Shown: piece after piece, positions 47,181 to 55,866 of the stretch | How positions within the stretch are numbered: position 1 is the first letter of the stretch | Layout of the letters: the number at the start of each line of letters is the position of its first letter | Assembly (NCBI GenBank): GCA_016722705.1 | Contig: JADKGN010000005.1 | Location: 1 to 64,000 of the forward strand | Direction of reading: 5' to 3' | Source: Candidatus Dechloromonas phosphoritropha | GTDB taxonomy: Bacteria; Pseudomonadota; Gammaproteobacteria; Burkholderiales; Rhodocyclaceae | DNA length: 64,000 nucleotides | The notes under the pieces: generated by a model | Databases searched by the model: none | Told to the model about the DNA's origin: nothing | The model's input: only the letters and a program-made list of their open reading frames with translations | Position numbers and translations under genes: made by a program

Positions 47181-48605
47181 TTACTGCGCCAATGGCCAGG
47201 TGAGGGTGAAGCGGGCGCCGCCGAGAGGTGCGGCGTCGGCTGTGGCGGTTCCGCCATGCAGTTCAAGGACGCGCCGCGTGATGGCCAGACCGAGCCCGTA
47301 GCCGCCGGTGGAGCGATCGCGCGAGCGGTCGAGCCGGGTGAATGCGGAGAAGACGCTCTCACGGTCTTCTGGCGGAATACCGATGCCGTCGTCGTCAACA
47401 TGGACGATGATGTTCCCCTGGTGAAGTTCGGAACTGACGCTGATCTGCTTGCTTGCGTACTTGAAGGCATTACGTAACAGGTTGCGCAGCGCATAGGGCA
47501 TCGCTTTGCGATCGATATCGACCGCCACGTTTTCGGGCAGTTTCGCGGTGTCGACCGTGATCGTCAGATCGCGACCGAGCAGGCGAACGGCATCGACCTC
47601 GTCGCGCAGCCAGTCGGCGAAGCGCACGCTGGAAAAATGTGGCTCGGGTGCCTCGCGCTCGAACCGGGCGTAGGTCAGGCTGGTGTCAATCAGATGGTCG
47701 AGTTCGTCGAGGTCGGCTTCCATCATGGCCCACAAGCGCTCGCGCTCGGTTTCGTCATTGGTGTCGCTGAGCATTTCCAGCGCAAAGCGCATACGGGCGA
47801 TTGGCGTGCGCAGTTCGTGGGAAATCGCCGAGGAAAGTTCTCGGTGGGTGGCGAGCAGTTGCTGCACCCGTTCGGCCATGCTGTTCATGGTGTCGGAAAG
47901 CGGGGCGAAGATCTGGCTGCGGGCTGGCGGCGAGCGCGCCTCGAAATCGCCGTCGCCGAGGTCGCGGGCGGTCTGGCGCAGGGTTTCCAGATCACGCCAG
48001 ACCGGGCGCACCCAGAACCACAGGGCAATGCCGAAAATGACGCCGATCAGGCTCCAGGTCAGCAGGCGCAGGCGGAGGTCGAGTGGCAGCCGTTCCGTCA
48101 GTTCTGGATTGCGGTTCGCGGCCAGCGGACCGACGACCAGTACCTTGCTGCTAGTGCCGAGGCGGCGATACATGATGTCGCCGTCGTGGTCGATGGCGAT
48201 GTCGCCGGCGTCCAGTTTGCTGACCTGGTCCGGTGTCAGGGTCCGGTCGAGGCTGATGCGTTCGACGATGCCGAGCCGGTAGGAAAACTTGTCGTCAAGC
48301 TGATTGATCTTGCGCTGCCAGTCCCGGCGCGGGGTCCGGTAAAGTTCATCCTCGATCAGCGTGATGGTGCCGCGCATGAAGCGGCGGGCGTAGTCGTCGG
48401 TGATGCCGCGCTGTGCGGTGGAGATGATGAAGTCGGCGGTGAAGGCGATGGCGACGAACGAACCCATCGCCAGCAGGTAGAAGTTGAAGAACAGTTTGGA
48501 TAGGCTGTAGCGCCGGCCCCGCCAGCGTTGTGGCGCGGCGCGAAAGAGCGAGCGGGCGAGGCTCTGGTTTTTTTCTTGCCCGTGGCCGGGCTCAGTTCCA
48601 GTCAT
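47181..48605 (-). CDS. rstB: Sensor histidine kinase, RstB-like
   Basis: This 474-residue inner-membrane kinase has two membrane helices (LFFNFYLLAMGSFVAIAFTADFII and LLTWSLIGVIFGIALWFWV) around a periplasmic sensor domain of about 130 residues, a HAMP-like linker, the H-box ELSSAISHELRTPIARMRFALEML, the N-box NLLRNAFKYA and ATP-lid motifs HVDDDGIGIPPEDRESVFSAFTRLDRSRDRSTGGYGLGLAI. These and the partner gene match RstB. Its start overlaps the end of the regulator gene by 14 bases. The signal sensed here is unknown. Confidence 0.9.
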   Translation of the reverse strand: MTGTEPGHGQEKNQSLARSLFRAAPQRWRGRRYSLSKLFFNFYLLAMGSFVAIAFTADFIISTAQRGITDDYARRFMRGTITLIEDELYRTPRRDWQRKINQLDDKFSYRLGIVERISLDRTLTPDQVSKLDAGDIAIDHDGDIMYRRLGTSSKVLVVGPLAANRNPELTERLPLDLRLRLLTWSLIGVIFGIALWFWVRPVWRDLETLRQTARDLGDGDFEARSPPARSQIFAPLSDTMNSMAERVQQLLATHRELSSAISHELRTPIARMRFALEMLSDTNDETERERLWAMMEADLDELDHLIDTSLTYARFEREAPEPHFSSVRFADWLRDEVDAVRLLGRDLTITVDTAKLPENVAVDIDRKAMPYALRNLLRNAFKYASKQISVSSELHQGNIIVHVDDDGIGIPPEDRESVFSAFTRLDRSRDRSTGGYGLGLAITRRVLELHGGTATADAAPLGGARFTLTWPLAQ

Positions 48606-49296
48606 GCTTGCTGAACAGGTAGCCCTTGCCGCGAACGGTCTTGATGCGCGTCGGATTCTCGGGGTCGTCGTTCAGCTTCTTGCGCAGGCGCGAGATGCGG
48701 GCATCGATCGAACGGTCGAGGCCGTCAAAGCCGATGCCGCGCAGTTCCTGCAGCAGGTCGTCGCGCGAGAGCACGTTGCCGGCGTGCGAGGCGAGGAGCC
48801 AGAGGAGGTCGAATTCGGCGGTGGTGAGATCGATCGTTTCGCCAGCCAGCGATGCGGTGCGCGTCGCCTGGCTGATCTGGAAATGGCCGAAGACCATCTT
48901 TTCGGCCTCGCCGGCGTGGTTTCCGCCGGTCGCTGGCAAGCGGCGCAGCAAGGCCTTGATGCGCGCGAGCAGCACGCGCGGCTGGACCGGCTTGGCGATA
49001 TAGTCGTCGGCGCCCATCTCGAGTCCGAGAATCTGGTCGAAGTCCTCGTCGCGCGCGGTGAGCATGAGAATGACACCGCGATAGTGCGGGCGCACGGCCC
49101 GGCAGACCTCGAACCCATCCTTGCCCGGGAGCATGACGTCGAGGATGACCAGATCCGGCTGCTCGGCCAGGATGCGGGCCTCGGCCCTGTCGCCGCGCGG
49201 CTCGATGGTCACCAGCAGATCGTTCTTGGTAAGGTATTCGGCCGTCAGATCGGCCAAGCGTTCGTCGTCTTCGACCAGGAGTATTCGTGTGCTCAT
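48592..49296 (-). CDS. rstA: Response regulator, OmpR family, RstA-like
   Basis: This 234-residue regulator has a receiver domain with the acidic pocket VEDDE, the phospho-acceptor in LVILDVMLPGKDGFE and the conserved Lys in DDYIAKPVQPRVLLARI, followed by a winged-helix DNA-binding domain (LTTAEFDLLWLLASHAGNVLSRDDLLQEL, DRSIDARISRLRKKL, VRGKGYLF). It is the first gene of the rstAB pair. The next upstream gene is divergent, so a promoter should lie in 49297-49444. Confidence 0.94.
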   Translation of the reverse strand: MSTRILLVEDDERLADLTAEYLTKNDLLVTIEPRGDRAEARILAEQPDLVILDVMLPGKDGFEVCRAVRPHYRGVILMLTARDEDFDQILGLEMGADDYIAKPVQPRVLLARIKALLRRLPATGGNHAGEAEKMVFGHFQISQATRTASLAGETIDLTTAEFDLLWLLASHAGNVLSRDDLLQELRGIGFDGLDRSIDARISRLRKKLNDDPENPTRIKTVRGKGYLFSKHDWN

Positions 49297-49444
49297 CCGC
49301 CAATCTTAACGGCGGCCCGCGTCGCGGTCCACCCTGTTGCGGTCGACGCTTTTCGGAGAGCATTTTTCACCGGGCAATCGACTCGTCCCGGTGGCCGCGT
49401 GGATACCGTAAAATGTTGCGATTGACTCAATTTCGTGGGGCCGC

Positions 49445-50608
49445 ATGTTATCTGGTGTCTTTGATCTGCCTTGGTGGGGCTACGTACTGGTGGTCCTTGG
49501 CATCACGCATGTCACGATCGCTTCCGTGACCATCTTTCTTCACCGCCATCAGGCGCACCGGGCGCTTGACCTGTCGCCGTTGCCGGCGCACTTCTTTCGT
49601 TTCTGGCTATGGCTGACGACCGGCATGGGCACCAAGGAGTGGGCGGCGGTTCATCGCAAGCACCACGCCAAGTGCGAAACGCCGGCTGATCCACACAGCC
49701 CGCAGGTGCTGGGGATCAACCGCGTGCTGTGGGGCGGCGTTTTCCTCTACGTCAAGGAAGCGGGCAATCCGGAAACCTTGCGCCGATACGGCCACGGCAC
49801 TCCGGACGACTGGCTGGAACGGCACATCTATATGCCGGGTCAGAAGGCTGGCATCATCCTCATGCTGATAATCGATGTCGTCCTGTTCGGCGCCGTTCCC
49901 GGCGCCCTGATATGGGGCGTGCAGATGGTCTGGATTCCCTTCTGGGCGGCCGGCGTCATCAATGGCCTCGGGCACTACTGGGGCTACCGCAATTTCAATT
50001 GCGCCGATGCCTCGACTAATATCTTTCCCTTGGGAATCTTGATCGGCGGCGAAGAACTGCACAACAATCACCATTCGTTCGCGACCTCGGCCAAGTTGTC
50101 GAACCGCTGGTACGAATTCGATATCGGCTGGATGTATATCCGCATTCTTTCCGCGCTCGGCATGGCCAGGGTGAAGAAACTGGCGCCAGTGCCGAAACTC
50201 GTCACGCCGCGCCCGCTGGTCGATGGCAATACGCTGGAAGCGGTCATCAACAATCGCTACGACGTCCTGGCAAGCTATGCCGTATCGATGAAGAAGCTTT
50301 ACCACGAAGAACTGGCCGGGTTTCAGGACAAAGCCAGCTACAAGGAACTGAAGCGCTGGCTGGAAACCGATGTTGGGCAGATTCCGGAGGACTGGCGCAA
50401 GCGCATCGAAGAGATGCTGGCGCGAAGCCAGAATCTCGCCACTTTTTACGCCATGCGCGCGGAACTCACGGCGGTATGGAACCGGACCAACGCCAGTCGC
50501 GAGCAGTTGATTACGGATCTTGAGGCCTGGTGCCAGAAGGCAGAGGCGTCCGGCATCCGCCAGTTGCAGGAGATGTCGGTCAGGATGCGCAGCTATGCCT
50601 TGGCGTGA
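49445..50608 (+). CDS. Acyl-CoA/fatty acid desaturase
   Basis: This 387-residue membrane di-iron enzyme has four helices and three histidine boxes: HRHQAHR, HRKHH in WAAVHRKHHAKCETPADPHSPQ, and HNNHH in GEELHNNHHSFATSAKLSNRWYEFDIGW. These are the delta-9-type desaturase ligands. The C-terminal 130 residues are helical and soluble (LYHEELAGFQDKASYKELKRWL), longer than in minimal desaturases. It introduces a double bond into saturated acyl chains, adjusting membrane fluidity. dsbB overlaps its last codons. Confidence 0.92.
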   Translation: MLSGVFDLPWWGYVLVVLGITHVTIASVTIFLHRHQAHRALDLSPLPAHFFRFWLWLTTGMGTKEWAAVHRKHHAKCETPADPHSPQVLGINRVLWGGVFLYVKEAGNPETLRRYGHGTPDDWLERHIYMPGQKAGIILMLIIDVVLFGAVPGALIWGVQMVWIPFWAAGVINGLGHYWGYRNFNCADASTNIFPLGILIGGEELHNNHHSFATSAKLSNRWYEFDIGWMYIRILSALGMARVKKLAPVPKLVTPRPLVDGNTLEAVINNRYDVLASYAVSMKKLYHEELAGFQDKASYKELKRWLETDVGQIPEDWRKRIEEMLARSQNLATFYAMRAELTAVWNRTNASREQLITDLEAWCQKAEASGIRQLQEMSVRMRSYALA

Positions 50609-51086
50609 GGTGCCCGTCAGGGCATGGTTTGCCGCGCTGGCGCTGGGGGTGTTCGGCCTCGTGGCGGCCGGCATGGAGTTGCAGAACCTGTTAAGCCTGG
50701 CACCGTGCCCATTATGCATATTCCAGCGCCTGCTCTACATGGTCATCGGGCTGGTCGCGCTGCTTGGCGTACTGGTGCCTGCGGGAAGGTTGCTCTGGTC
50801 CCCGCCGATCGCCGTGCTGGCGGCCGGCGGCGCGGCGGTCGCCGGCTATCAGTCGTGGATGCAGGCCTTCCCGCATCTGGCGACCGAGTGCAGTTACAGC
50901 GACCCCAACACCATCGAGCGTCTGGTCGACTGGCTGGGCATGTTATGGCCGTCGTTGTTTCTCGCCACCGGCTTCTGCGCCAGTCGCGACTGGGAGTTCC
51001 TCGGGCTGTCGATGGCCAACTGGTCGCTGCTGATGTTCGGCGGCATCGTCGGCTATGCCGCGCTGCTCTTCGTGCGCAAGGATTGA
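50595..51086 (+). CDS. dsbB: Disulfide bond formation protein B
   Basis: DsbB (163 residues) reoxidises DsbA by passing electrons to quinone. It has four helices, the first redox pair in LAPCPLCIFQRLLYMVIG and the second cysteines in ATECSYSDPN and TGFCASRDWEFLGLSMANWSL. ATG 50595 lies inside the end of the desaturase gene (14-base overlap), so the two are translationally coupled. The terminator that once followed it was split by a mobile element. Confidence 0.93.
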   Translation: MPWREVPVRAWFAALALGVFGLVAAGMELQNLLSLAPCPLCIFQRLLYMVIGLVALLGVLVPAGRLLWSPPIAVLAAGGAAVAGYQSWMQAFPHLATECSYSDPNTIERLVDWLGMLWPSLFLATGFCASRDWEFLGLSMANWSLLMFGGIVGYAALLFVRKD

Positions 51087-51098
51087 CGAAGTGCGGGC

Positions 51099-51119
51099 TG
51101 AAAAAAACCCGCCATAAGG
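51099..51119. terminator. Left half of a bidirectional terminator broken by insertion
   Basis: AAAAAAACCCGCCATAAGG here and CCATAAGGCGGGTTTTT at 54586-54602 rebuild a hairpin CCCGCC-ATAA-GGCGGG with A/T tracts on both sides between the convergent dsbB and rpmG genes. The insertion has separated the arms, leaving each gene with half. Confidence 0.85.
51112..51119. repeat. Target duplication of the zinc-ribbon transposon, left copy
   Basis: CCATAAGG, repeated at 54586-54593. Confidence 0.85.
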
Positions 51120-51166
51120 TCTAGCCACTTACTCAACCTGTTGAAAGCCGCCTAATAAGCGAGCAC

Positions 51167-51203
51167 AATACCCCGTAGGGACAACCACTTACGGGGTATT
51201 TTT
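51167..51203 (+). promoter_or_regulatory. Hairpin directly before the transposase start
   Basis: A perfect 11-bp stem AATACCCCGTA / TACGGGGTATT with a 12-base loop ends in TTTTT right against the ATG at 51204. It would stop transcripts entering from outside and would hide the only GGGG that could serve as ribosome site, a common way for IS elements to limit expression. Confidence 0.7.
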
Positions 51204-53026
51204 ATGGCCGGAAAAATCTCCGGTAGCGTAGTGCCATCCGCTGTTAGCGCGGGGGCCGGCACCGTCCCTATTCCGCCCTCGGCAAAGTCTCGCGTACCTC
51301 CGGCGATTGACGGGATACAGGTCAACTTTTGCAAGAACCCGGCCTGTGGCAACTATGGCGTGCCGCCCAAGCCCACCGCTGCAAGGGGAGGTTCGCGGAA
51401 GGCTCCACCCGCGGCACCAGAGCCGGGTGCTTACATCGTGTGGGCGGCAGGGGCGGGATACCCTGTGCTGAAGTGCAAGCTCTGTGGTGAGTTCCCGCCT
51501 ATCAAGAGTAACCTGGGGGTCGCGGAAGAGGTGGCTCGGCAGGGGCATACCTCCATGCCCCTGCCGAGCCCTGCTGCCCTCACCCAGCTTGCTTGAACAA
51601 CGGTGTAGGCATTTCCGCCGGCACAGCGTATTACTACGCATTTGGCCTAACGGACATTGGGTCCCAGCGATACCGATGCCGTCGCTGCGGCAAGACCTTT
51701 TCGGTGGGGCAAAGTACCCGCCGGCAACGGATGCCCCATAAGAACCGCGGTATCTTTCTGGACCTGATGAACAAGGCTCCGTTTAACCGTATCTGCGAAA
51801 AGCACAGCATCAACATCGGCACGGTCTATCGGAAGTTGGACTTCATTCACCAGCAATGCCAAGCCTTTGTGGCCGACCGGGAGCGTAGGTTGGCAGACGG
51901 CCTGGAGATACCACGCCTCTACTTGGCGACTGACCGGCAGGACTACGCTATCAACTGGTCTTTTCGTAATGACAAGCGAAATGTCGTACTTCACGCTGCC
52001 GGCTCAGCCGACCAGAGCACCGGATACGTGTTTGGAATGCACCTGAACTTTGACTATGGACTCGACCCGGTGGCGGTCGAGGCTGATGCGGTCGCCTGCC
52101 ACGATTATGCAGAGGCCTTTCCACATAGGAGATACGCACGGTTATGGCTGCGGCAAGACTACGCGGCGGCAGCGGCAAAAAGCCCGAAGCGTCCCAAGGT
52201 TGCGGGCTCGTTGAAGGCAGCGATTGACGGAACCTACGTTGCTGCCACTAGCCGTAATGACGTAGAGGTATTTGAATCCGTGAGCAGCAAGGAGCAGTTG
52301 CCGCTCACCGGGATGCAGGTTCATGCCGAGTACACACTTTACGGGCACTTCCTTCACTTGAAACGATTACTACCAGGTGCAGAGAAGTTTCGATTCTATC
52401 TGGACCAGGACTCAGGAATGCGGGCGGCATGTCTAGCTGCCTTCCAGCCGGAAATTCAGGCCCGGCGAGCAGACGCCTTCTACGTTCGCATTTTGAAAGA
52501 GACCACCACGGCCGAGAAGCGAAAAGCAGTGCTGGCGGCCAAGCGGGGATTCGACGCGGCAGCCGTCGCCAATCCAGGACTTTCGCCGGACGAGGTGAAG
52601 GTGCTCATGATGCGTGGAGAGCTCAGTCGGATACTAACGATTGGCCCCTGGTCAGACCGGTGGGCTGTTCATCCCCTGCCGAACTCCAGCGAGCCAGAGA
52701 AAGCGATGTGCTACGTGACGGACTACGGTGATTTGTCCGAGGAGCACCTGGCTAGGCTGTACCTGCGAGCAACGCTGCATCCGATTGACTGATTTTTCAT
52801 GCAAGTCCGGCGCCGGTTGAGCCTACTGGAGCGTCCGATAGGGACGGCTAGCAAAGCGGGCCGGACCTGGTATGGTTACAGTGCCTATCGACCGGAAAAC
52901 ATCGTCAAGGTACTGGATATCTTTCGCGTGTATTACAACTACTCCTTACTGGGACAGGATAAGCAAACCCCAGCAATGAGGCTGGGGCTTGCGAAGGGGG
53001 TTATCGACCCAATCCTCTTGACTTAG
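51204..53026 (+). pseudogene. Multi-zinc-ribbon transposase, frameshift plus nonsense codon, tail displaced by IS4
   Basis: Three reading pieces form one protein. Piece 1 (51204 to about 51560) has CKNPAC and CKLCG pairs; a shift near 51560 joins it to piece 2 through CPHPACLNN, then RYRCRRCGKTFSVGQST, an insertion-domain-rich DDE region with LYLATDRQDYAINW, AAIDGTYV, YLDQDSGMRAA, ending at TGA 52790. The same frame continues FFMQVRRRLSLLERP, RTWYGYSAYRPENIVKVLDIFRVYYNYSLLGQDKQTPAMRLGLAKG. The TGA probably replaces a CGA Arg codon. IS4 at 53010 cut off the last codons; QEVLYFR and a stop are found at 54411-54436. About 606 residues originally. DDE assignment is inferred from general pattern, not from a firm family match. 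Confidence 0.72.
53000..53009. repeat. Target duplication of IS4, left copy
   Basis: GTTATCGACC, repeated exactly at 54401-54410. Confidence 0.92.
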
Positions 53027-54400
53027 CGGTCTGTCATCTAATTTTGGCAACTTTGCCATCTGGCCGCGCCAAGATATAATCGAGCATGTAACCAATTGAT
53101 ATAAATAGGCGTTATATGACGGCCTAAATATGCCAATATCGTTTCACGGCTAACGGACTACATTCATGGCGCCAATTTCCTTGCCGCCGCCCGCCGCGAG
53201 CCTCGGTTTTTCACCCGAAACCGTGAATTGCCATTCACGAATCTGATCGCTTTCCTGCTCACCGGCATTCGCGGCGCAGTTCAGGCGGAGCTTGATTCCT
53301 GCTTTGCCCTGCTTGCCGGAAGAACCCGCCTTTGTCGGGCGATCACGGCCAGTGCCTTCTCAAAGGCGCGCAGCCATCTGGTCGCCAATCTCTTTGAGCC
53401 GCTCAATACAGAATTGCTGCGCCTGGTCGATGAGGTCGTTCCGCAGCAGCCGGACTGGCAAGGCTTGCGGGTCTTGGCGGCGGATGCATCGAAGGTACGT
53501 CTGACCTTGCTTGACCTGGAAGGGCGCCGCCATATTCGAGAAGCGGCCATCTTCGGTTTGTTTCGGCCAGGGATCGAATTGTTCGACTCGCTGATTTTGC
53601 ACAGTTCGCTGGTCGGCGAACGTCAGATGTTGTTTGAGCGGCTTGACCGACTCGGTGCTCAGGACATGCTGGTGCTTGATCGCGGGTATCCGGGTGCCTG
53701 GTTGGTCGCGGCGCTGTTGCATCGAGGTATCCCCTTTTGCATACGCTGTGATTCGTCCGCTTCCTTTTCTGCCATCACCCAGTTCATGCGATCCGGAGAA
53801 GATGAGGCGCAGGTGACATTGCCGCCACCGCATCGTCAGGATGCCATTGATTACGAGTGTCCGCGTCTGCCTTCTATGGTTCGCCTGATTCGTCAGGTGA
53901 CGCCGACTGGCAAGGTACGGGTCTTGATGACCTCCTTGCTTGATACCGCGCGGTATCCGGCCACAAGCTTCTCAGCCCTTTATCACAGCCGTTGGCGTAT
54001 CGAGGAGGCGTTCAAGCGCATCAAACACCGGCTCAATCTGGAGCACACGTCCGGCCTGACTTGGCTGGCCGCCTGCCAGGATGTTGGGGCCAAGATGGTG
54101 TGTGACAATCTCAATGCCCTGGCCACCTACCTGGCTGCGGAAGAGCGGCTGCCCAGCGATTCGCCATGGCGAGTGAATCGGACGATGGCCTTCAATACCG
54201 TACGTCGTATCTTGCCCCGAGTCTTGGCGGGTGTGCAGCAAATCACCACCCGAGTTACCAAGGAAATCTTCTCGGAAATCGTCAAAAACCTTCAGAAATT
54301 TATCCCTGATCGTGCTCGACCTCGGCCAAACCAGCGAAAGCCTCACCTGTCCTTTGCTTACAAACCCGCCGTATGACTATGGACTAAGTTGAGAGGATTG
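53010..54400 (+). mobile_element. IS4-family insertion sequence
   Basis: The 1391-bp element has inverted ends CAATCCTCTTGACTTAG and (right, reversed) CAATCCTCTCAACTTAG, a 10-bp target duplication typical of IS4 and one transposase gene. It sits 8 codons before the end of the host transposase gene. Confidence 0.93.
53123..54376 (+). CDS. IS4-family transposase
   Basis: The frame is open from about 53120. Upstream of the first ATG at 53228 it already reads YANIVSRLTDYIHGANFLAAARREPRFFTRNRELPF, which is normal IS4 N-terminal sequence, so the true start lies near 53116-53131 and may be obscured by a one-base error. Then ITASAFSKARSHLVANLF, LRVLAADASKVRL (first Asp), DMLVLDRGYPGAWLVAAL (second Asp) and the YREK-like block YHSRWRIEEAFKRIKHRLNLEHTSG with the catalytic Glu. 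About 418 residues and apparently intact. Confidence 0.88.
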   Translation, partial: PKYANIVSRLTDYIHGANFLAAARREPRFFTRNRELPFTNLIAFLLTGIRGAVQAELDSCFALLAGRTRLCRAITASAFSKARSHLVANLFEPLNTELLRLVDEVVPQQPDWQGLRVLAADASKVRLTLLDLEGRRHIREAAIFGLFRPGIELFDSLILHSSLVGERQMLFERLDRLGAQDMLVLDRGYPGAWLVAALLHRGIPFCIRCDSSASFSAITQFMRSGEDEAQVTLPPPHRQDAIDYECPRLPSMVRLIRQVTPTGKVRVLMTSLLDTARYPATSFSALYHSRWRIEEAFKRIKHRLNLEHTSGLTWLAACQDVGAKMVCDNLNALATYLAAEERLPSDSPWRVNRTMAFNTVRRILPRVLAGVQQITTRVTKEIFSEIVKNLQKFIPDRARPRPNQRKPHLSFAYKPAV

Positions 54401-54410
54401 GTTATCGACC

Positions 54411-54585
54411 CACAGGAGGTACTCTACTTTCGATAGGCCGATAGCCCTTAATCCATTTTCAATAGATTAAGGAGGCGCTGATTAATTCCTTTCTCGCGTC
54501 GAACACGCAACGTAAGCTATTGATTGCATTGGGGCGGCAATTTCGTAAACCGATTAAATCAGCGCTTCCTTAAGTAAGTGGCTAG
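54411..54585. other. Displaced transposase tail and right end of the transposon
   Basis: Bases 54411-54436 encode the displaced last seven codons and the stop of the zinc-ribbon transposase; the remainder to the right inverted repeat holds no gene. Confidence 0.7.
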
Positions 54586-54625
54586 CCATAAGGCGGGTTT
54601 TTGCCGGATACCGAAACAGCCTTGA

Positions 54626-54802
54626 TCATCTCAGCTTGATTTCCTTGTAAGCGACATGCTTGCGAACAACCGGGTCGTACTTCATGAACTCGAGCTTTCC
54701 CGGCGTCGTGCGCTTGTTCTTGGTAGTGGTATAGAAATGTCCGGTGCCGGCCGTGGATTCCAGTTTGATCTTCTCGCGACCGCCTTTGCTCTTGCTAGCC
54801 AT
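54626..54802 (-). CDS. rpmG: 50S ribosomal protein L33
   Basis: The 58-residue protein ASKSKGGREKIKLESTAGTGHFYTTTKNKRTTPGKLEFMKYDPVVRKHVAYKEIKLR-type sequence is L33 of the cysteine-free kind: REKIKLESTAGTGHFYTT and KLEFMKYDPVVRKHV are diagnostic. ATG 54802 has GGAG upstream (AAGGAGAATAAAG). It follows rpmB by 18 bases, the conserved rpmB-rpmG pair. Its terminator has been disrupted. Confidence 0.96.
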   Translation of the reverse strand: MASKSKGGREKIKLESTAGTGHFYTTTKNKRTTPGKLEFMKYDPVVRKHVAYKEIKLR

Positions 54803-54820
54803 CTTTATTCTCCTTCCCTA

Positions 54821-55054
54821 TCAGACTTCGCCACGGGCACGCAGGTCGACGAGGACGGTATCGATACCGTTCTTGTCAATGAGGCGCAGGCCGGCATTCG
54901 AAACACGCAGGCGGACGAAGCGGTTCTCGCTTTCGACCCAGAAACGCCGATACTGCAGATTCGGCAGGAAGCGGCGCTTCGTTCTATTGTTGGCATGGGA
55001 AACCTTGTTCCCAACCATCGGGGCTTTCCCCGTTACTTGGCAGACTCGCGCCAT
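54821..55054 (-). CDS. rpmB: 50S ribosomal protein L28
   Basis: The 77-residue protein starts MARVCQVTGKAPMVGNKVSHANNRTKRRFLPNLQYRRFWVESENRFVRLRVS in family-typical order and ends DTVLVDLRARGEV. ATG 55054 was chosen over an in-frame upstream ATG because it gives the exact L28 N-terminus. First gene of the rpmB-rpmG operon. Confidence 0.97.
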   Translation of the reverse strand: MARVCQVTGKAPMVGNKVSHANNRTKRRFLPNLQYRRFWVESENRFVRLRVSNAGLRLIDKNGIDTVLVDLRARGEV

Positions 55055-55135
55055 GATCGATGCTCCAGAAATCGCTAGAAGAAAGCCCATCAGTATAACG
55101 AAGACTCCGGGGTTGTTTCAAGGTTTTTTTGCTTT

Positions 55136-55819
55136 CTACAGCAATCCGCGCTCGGCAAAGGAAAGCGGCGGGGCGCTCCCGGCGACGACGAAATGATCGA
55201 GAACCTTGACATCGACCAGGGCCAGCGCGGCTTTCAGATTCCGGGTCAGCATTTCGTCGGCCTGCGACGGCTCTGCAACCCCTGAAGGGTGGTTATGGGC
55301 GAGGATCACGGCCGCCGCATTCTGAGCGAGCGCCGCCTTGACCACCTCGCGTGGATAGACGCTGGTTTGCGTCAGCGTTCCGGTGAACAATTCCTCGGCC
55401 TTGATCAGGCGGTTCTGGGCATCCAGCCACATGGCCATGAAAACCTCGCTCGGACGGGTTGCGAGTTTTAGGCGCAGCCAGTCGCGAACCTTGCCCGGCG
55501 ATGAAAAGACGGTCTCGCGGGCGGTCATGTCCTGAGCCAACGCCCGCCGGGCCAGTTCGAAACTCGCTTTCAGTTGCGCTGCCTTGGCGGTGCCGATGCC
55601 GGAAACGCTGGCCAGTTCTTCGAGCGAGGCGTCGACCAGCGCGCTCAGGCTGCCCTCGAAGCGCAGCAGCAGTTCGCGGGCGAGGTCAACGGCACTCTTG
55701 CCGCGCACGCCGACGCGCAGATAGATGGCCAGCAGTTCGGCGTCGGAGAGCACTTCCGCGCCGTGTGCCAGCAGTCGCTCGCGGGGCCGTTCGCCTTCCG
55801 GCCAGTCGGTGATCGCCAT
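55136..55819 (-). CDS. radC: RadC family JAB-domain protein
   Basis: This 227-residue protein has an N-terminal helix-hairpin-helix region (LEELASVSGIGTAKAAQLKASFELARR) and a C-terminal JAB/MPN fold with the metal motif ILAHNHPSGVAEPSQADEMLTRNL. RadC was once linked to DNA repair but its function is not settled. In many Proteobacteria it stands between rpmBG and coaBC as here, divergent from coaBC with only 47 bases between the start codons. Confidence 0.94.
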   Translation of the reverse strand: MAITDWPEGERPRERLLAHGAEVLSDAELLAIYLRVGVRGKSAVDLARELLLRFEGSLSALVDASLEELASVSGIGTAKAAQLKASFELARRALAQDMTARETVFSSPGKVRDWLRLKLATRPSEVFMAMWLDAQNRLIKAEELFTGTLTQTSVYPREVVKAALAQNAAAVILAHNHPSGVAEPSQADEMLTRNLKAALALVDVKVLDHFVVAGSAPPLSFAERGLL

Positions 55820-55866
55820 GGCAATTCCATTAGAATGTGGGTGTCGCTCATTCTAATGGCAAGACA

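Larger units (their letters stand above)
51120..54585 (+). mobile_element. Transposon with multi-zinc-ribbon transposase, carrying IS4
   Basis: The ends match as inverted repeats CTAGCCACTTACT (51121-51133 and 54573-54585) and the element is flanked by an 8-bp duplication; one unmatched T sits at 51120. Without the inserted IS4 (1391 bp plus 10-bp duplication) the element would be about 2.06 kb with a single gene. I cannot assign it to a named IS family from sequence alone. Confidence 0.8.
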
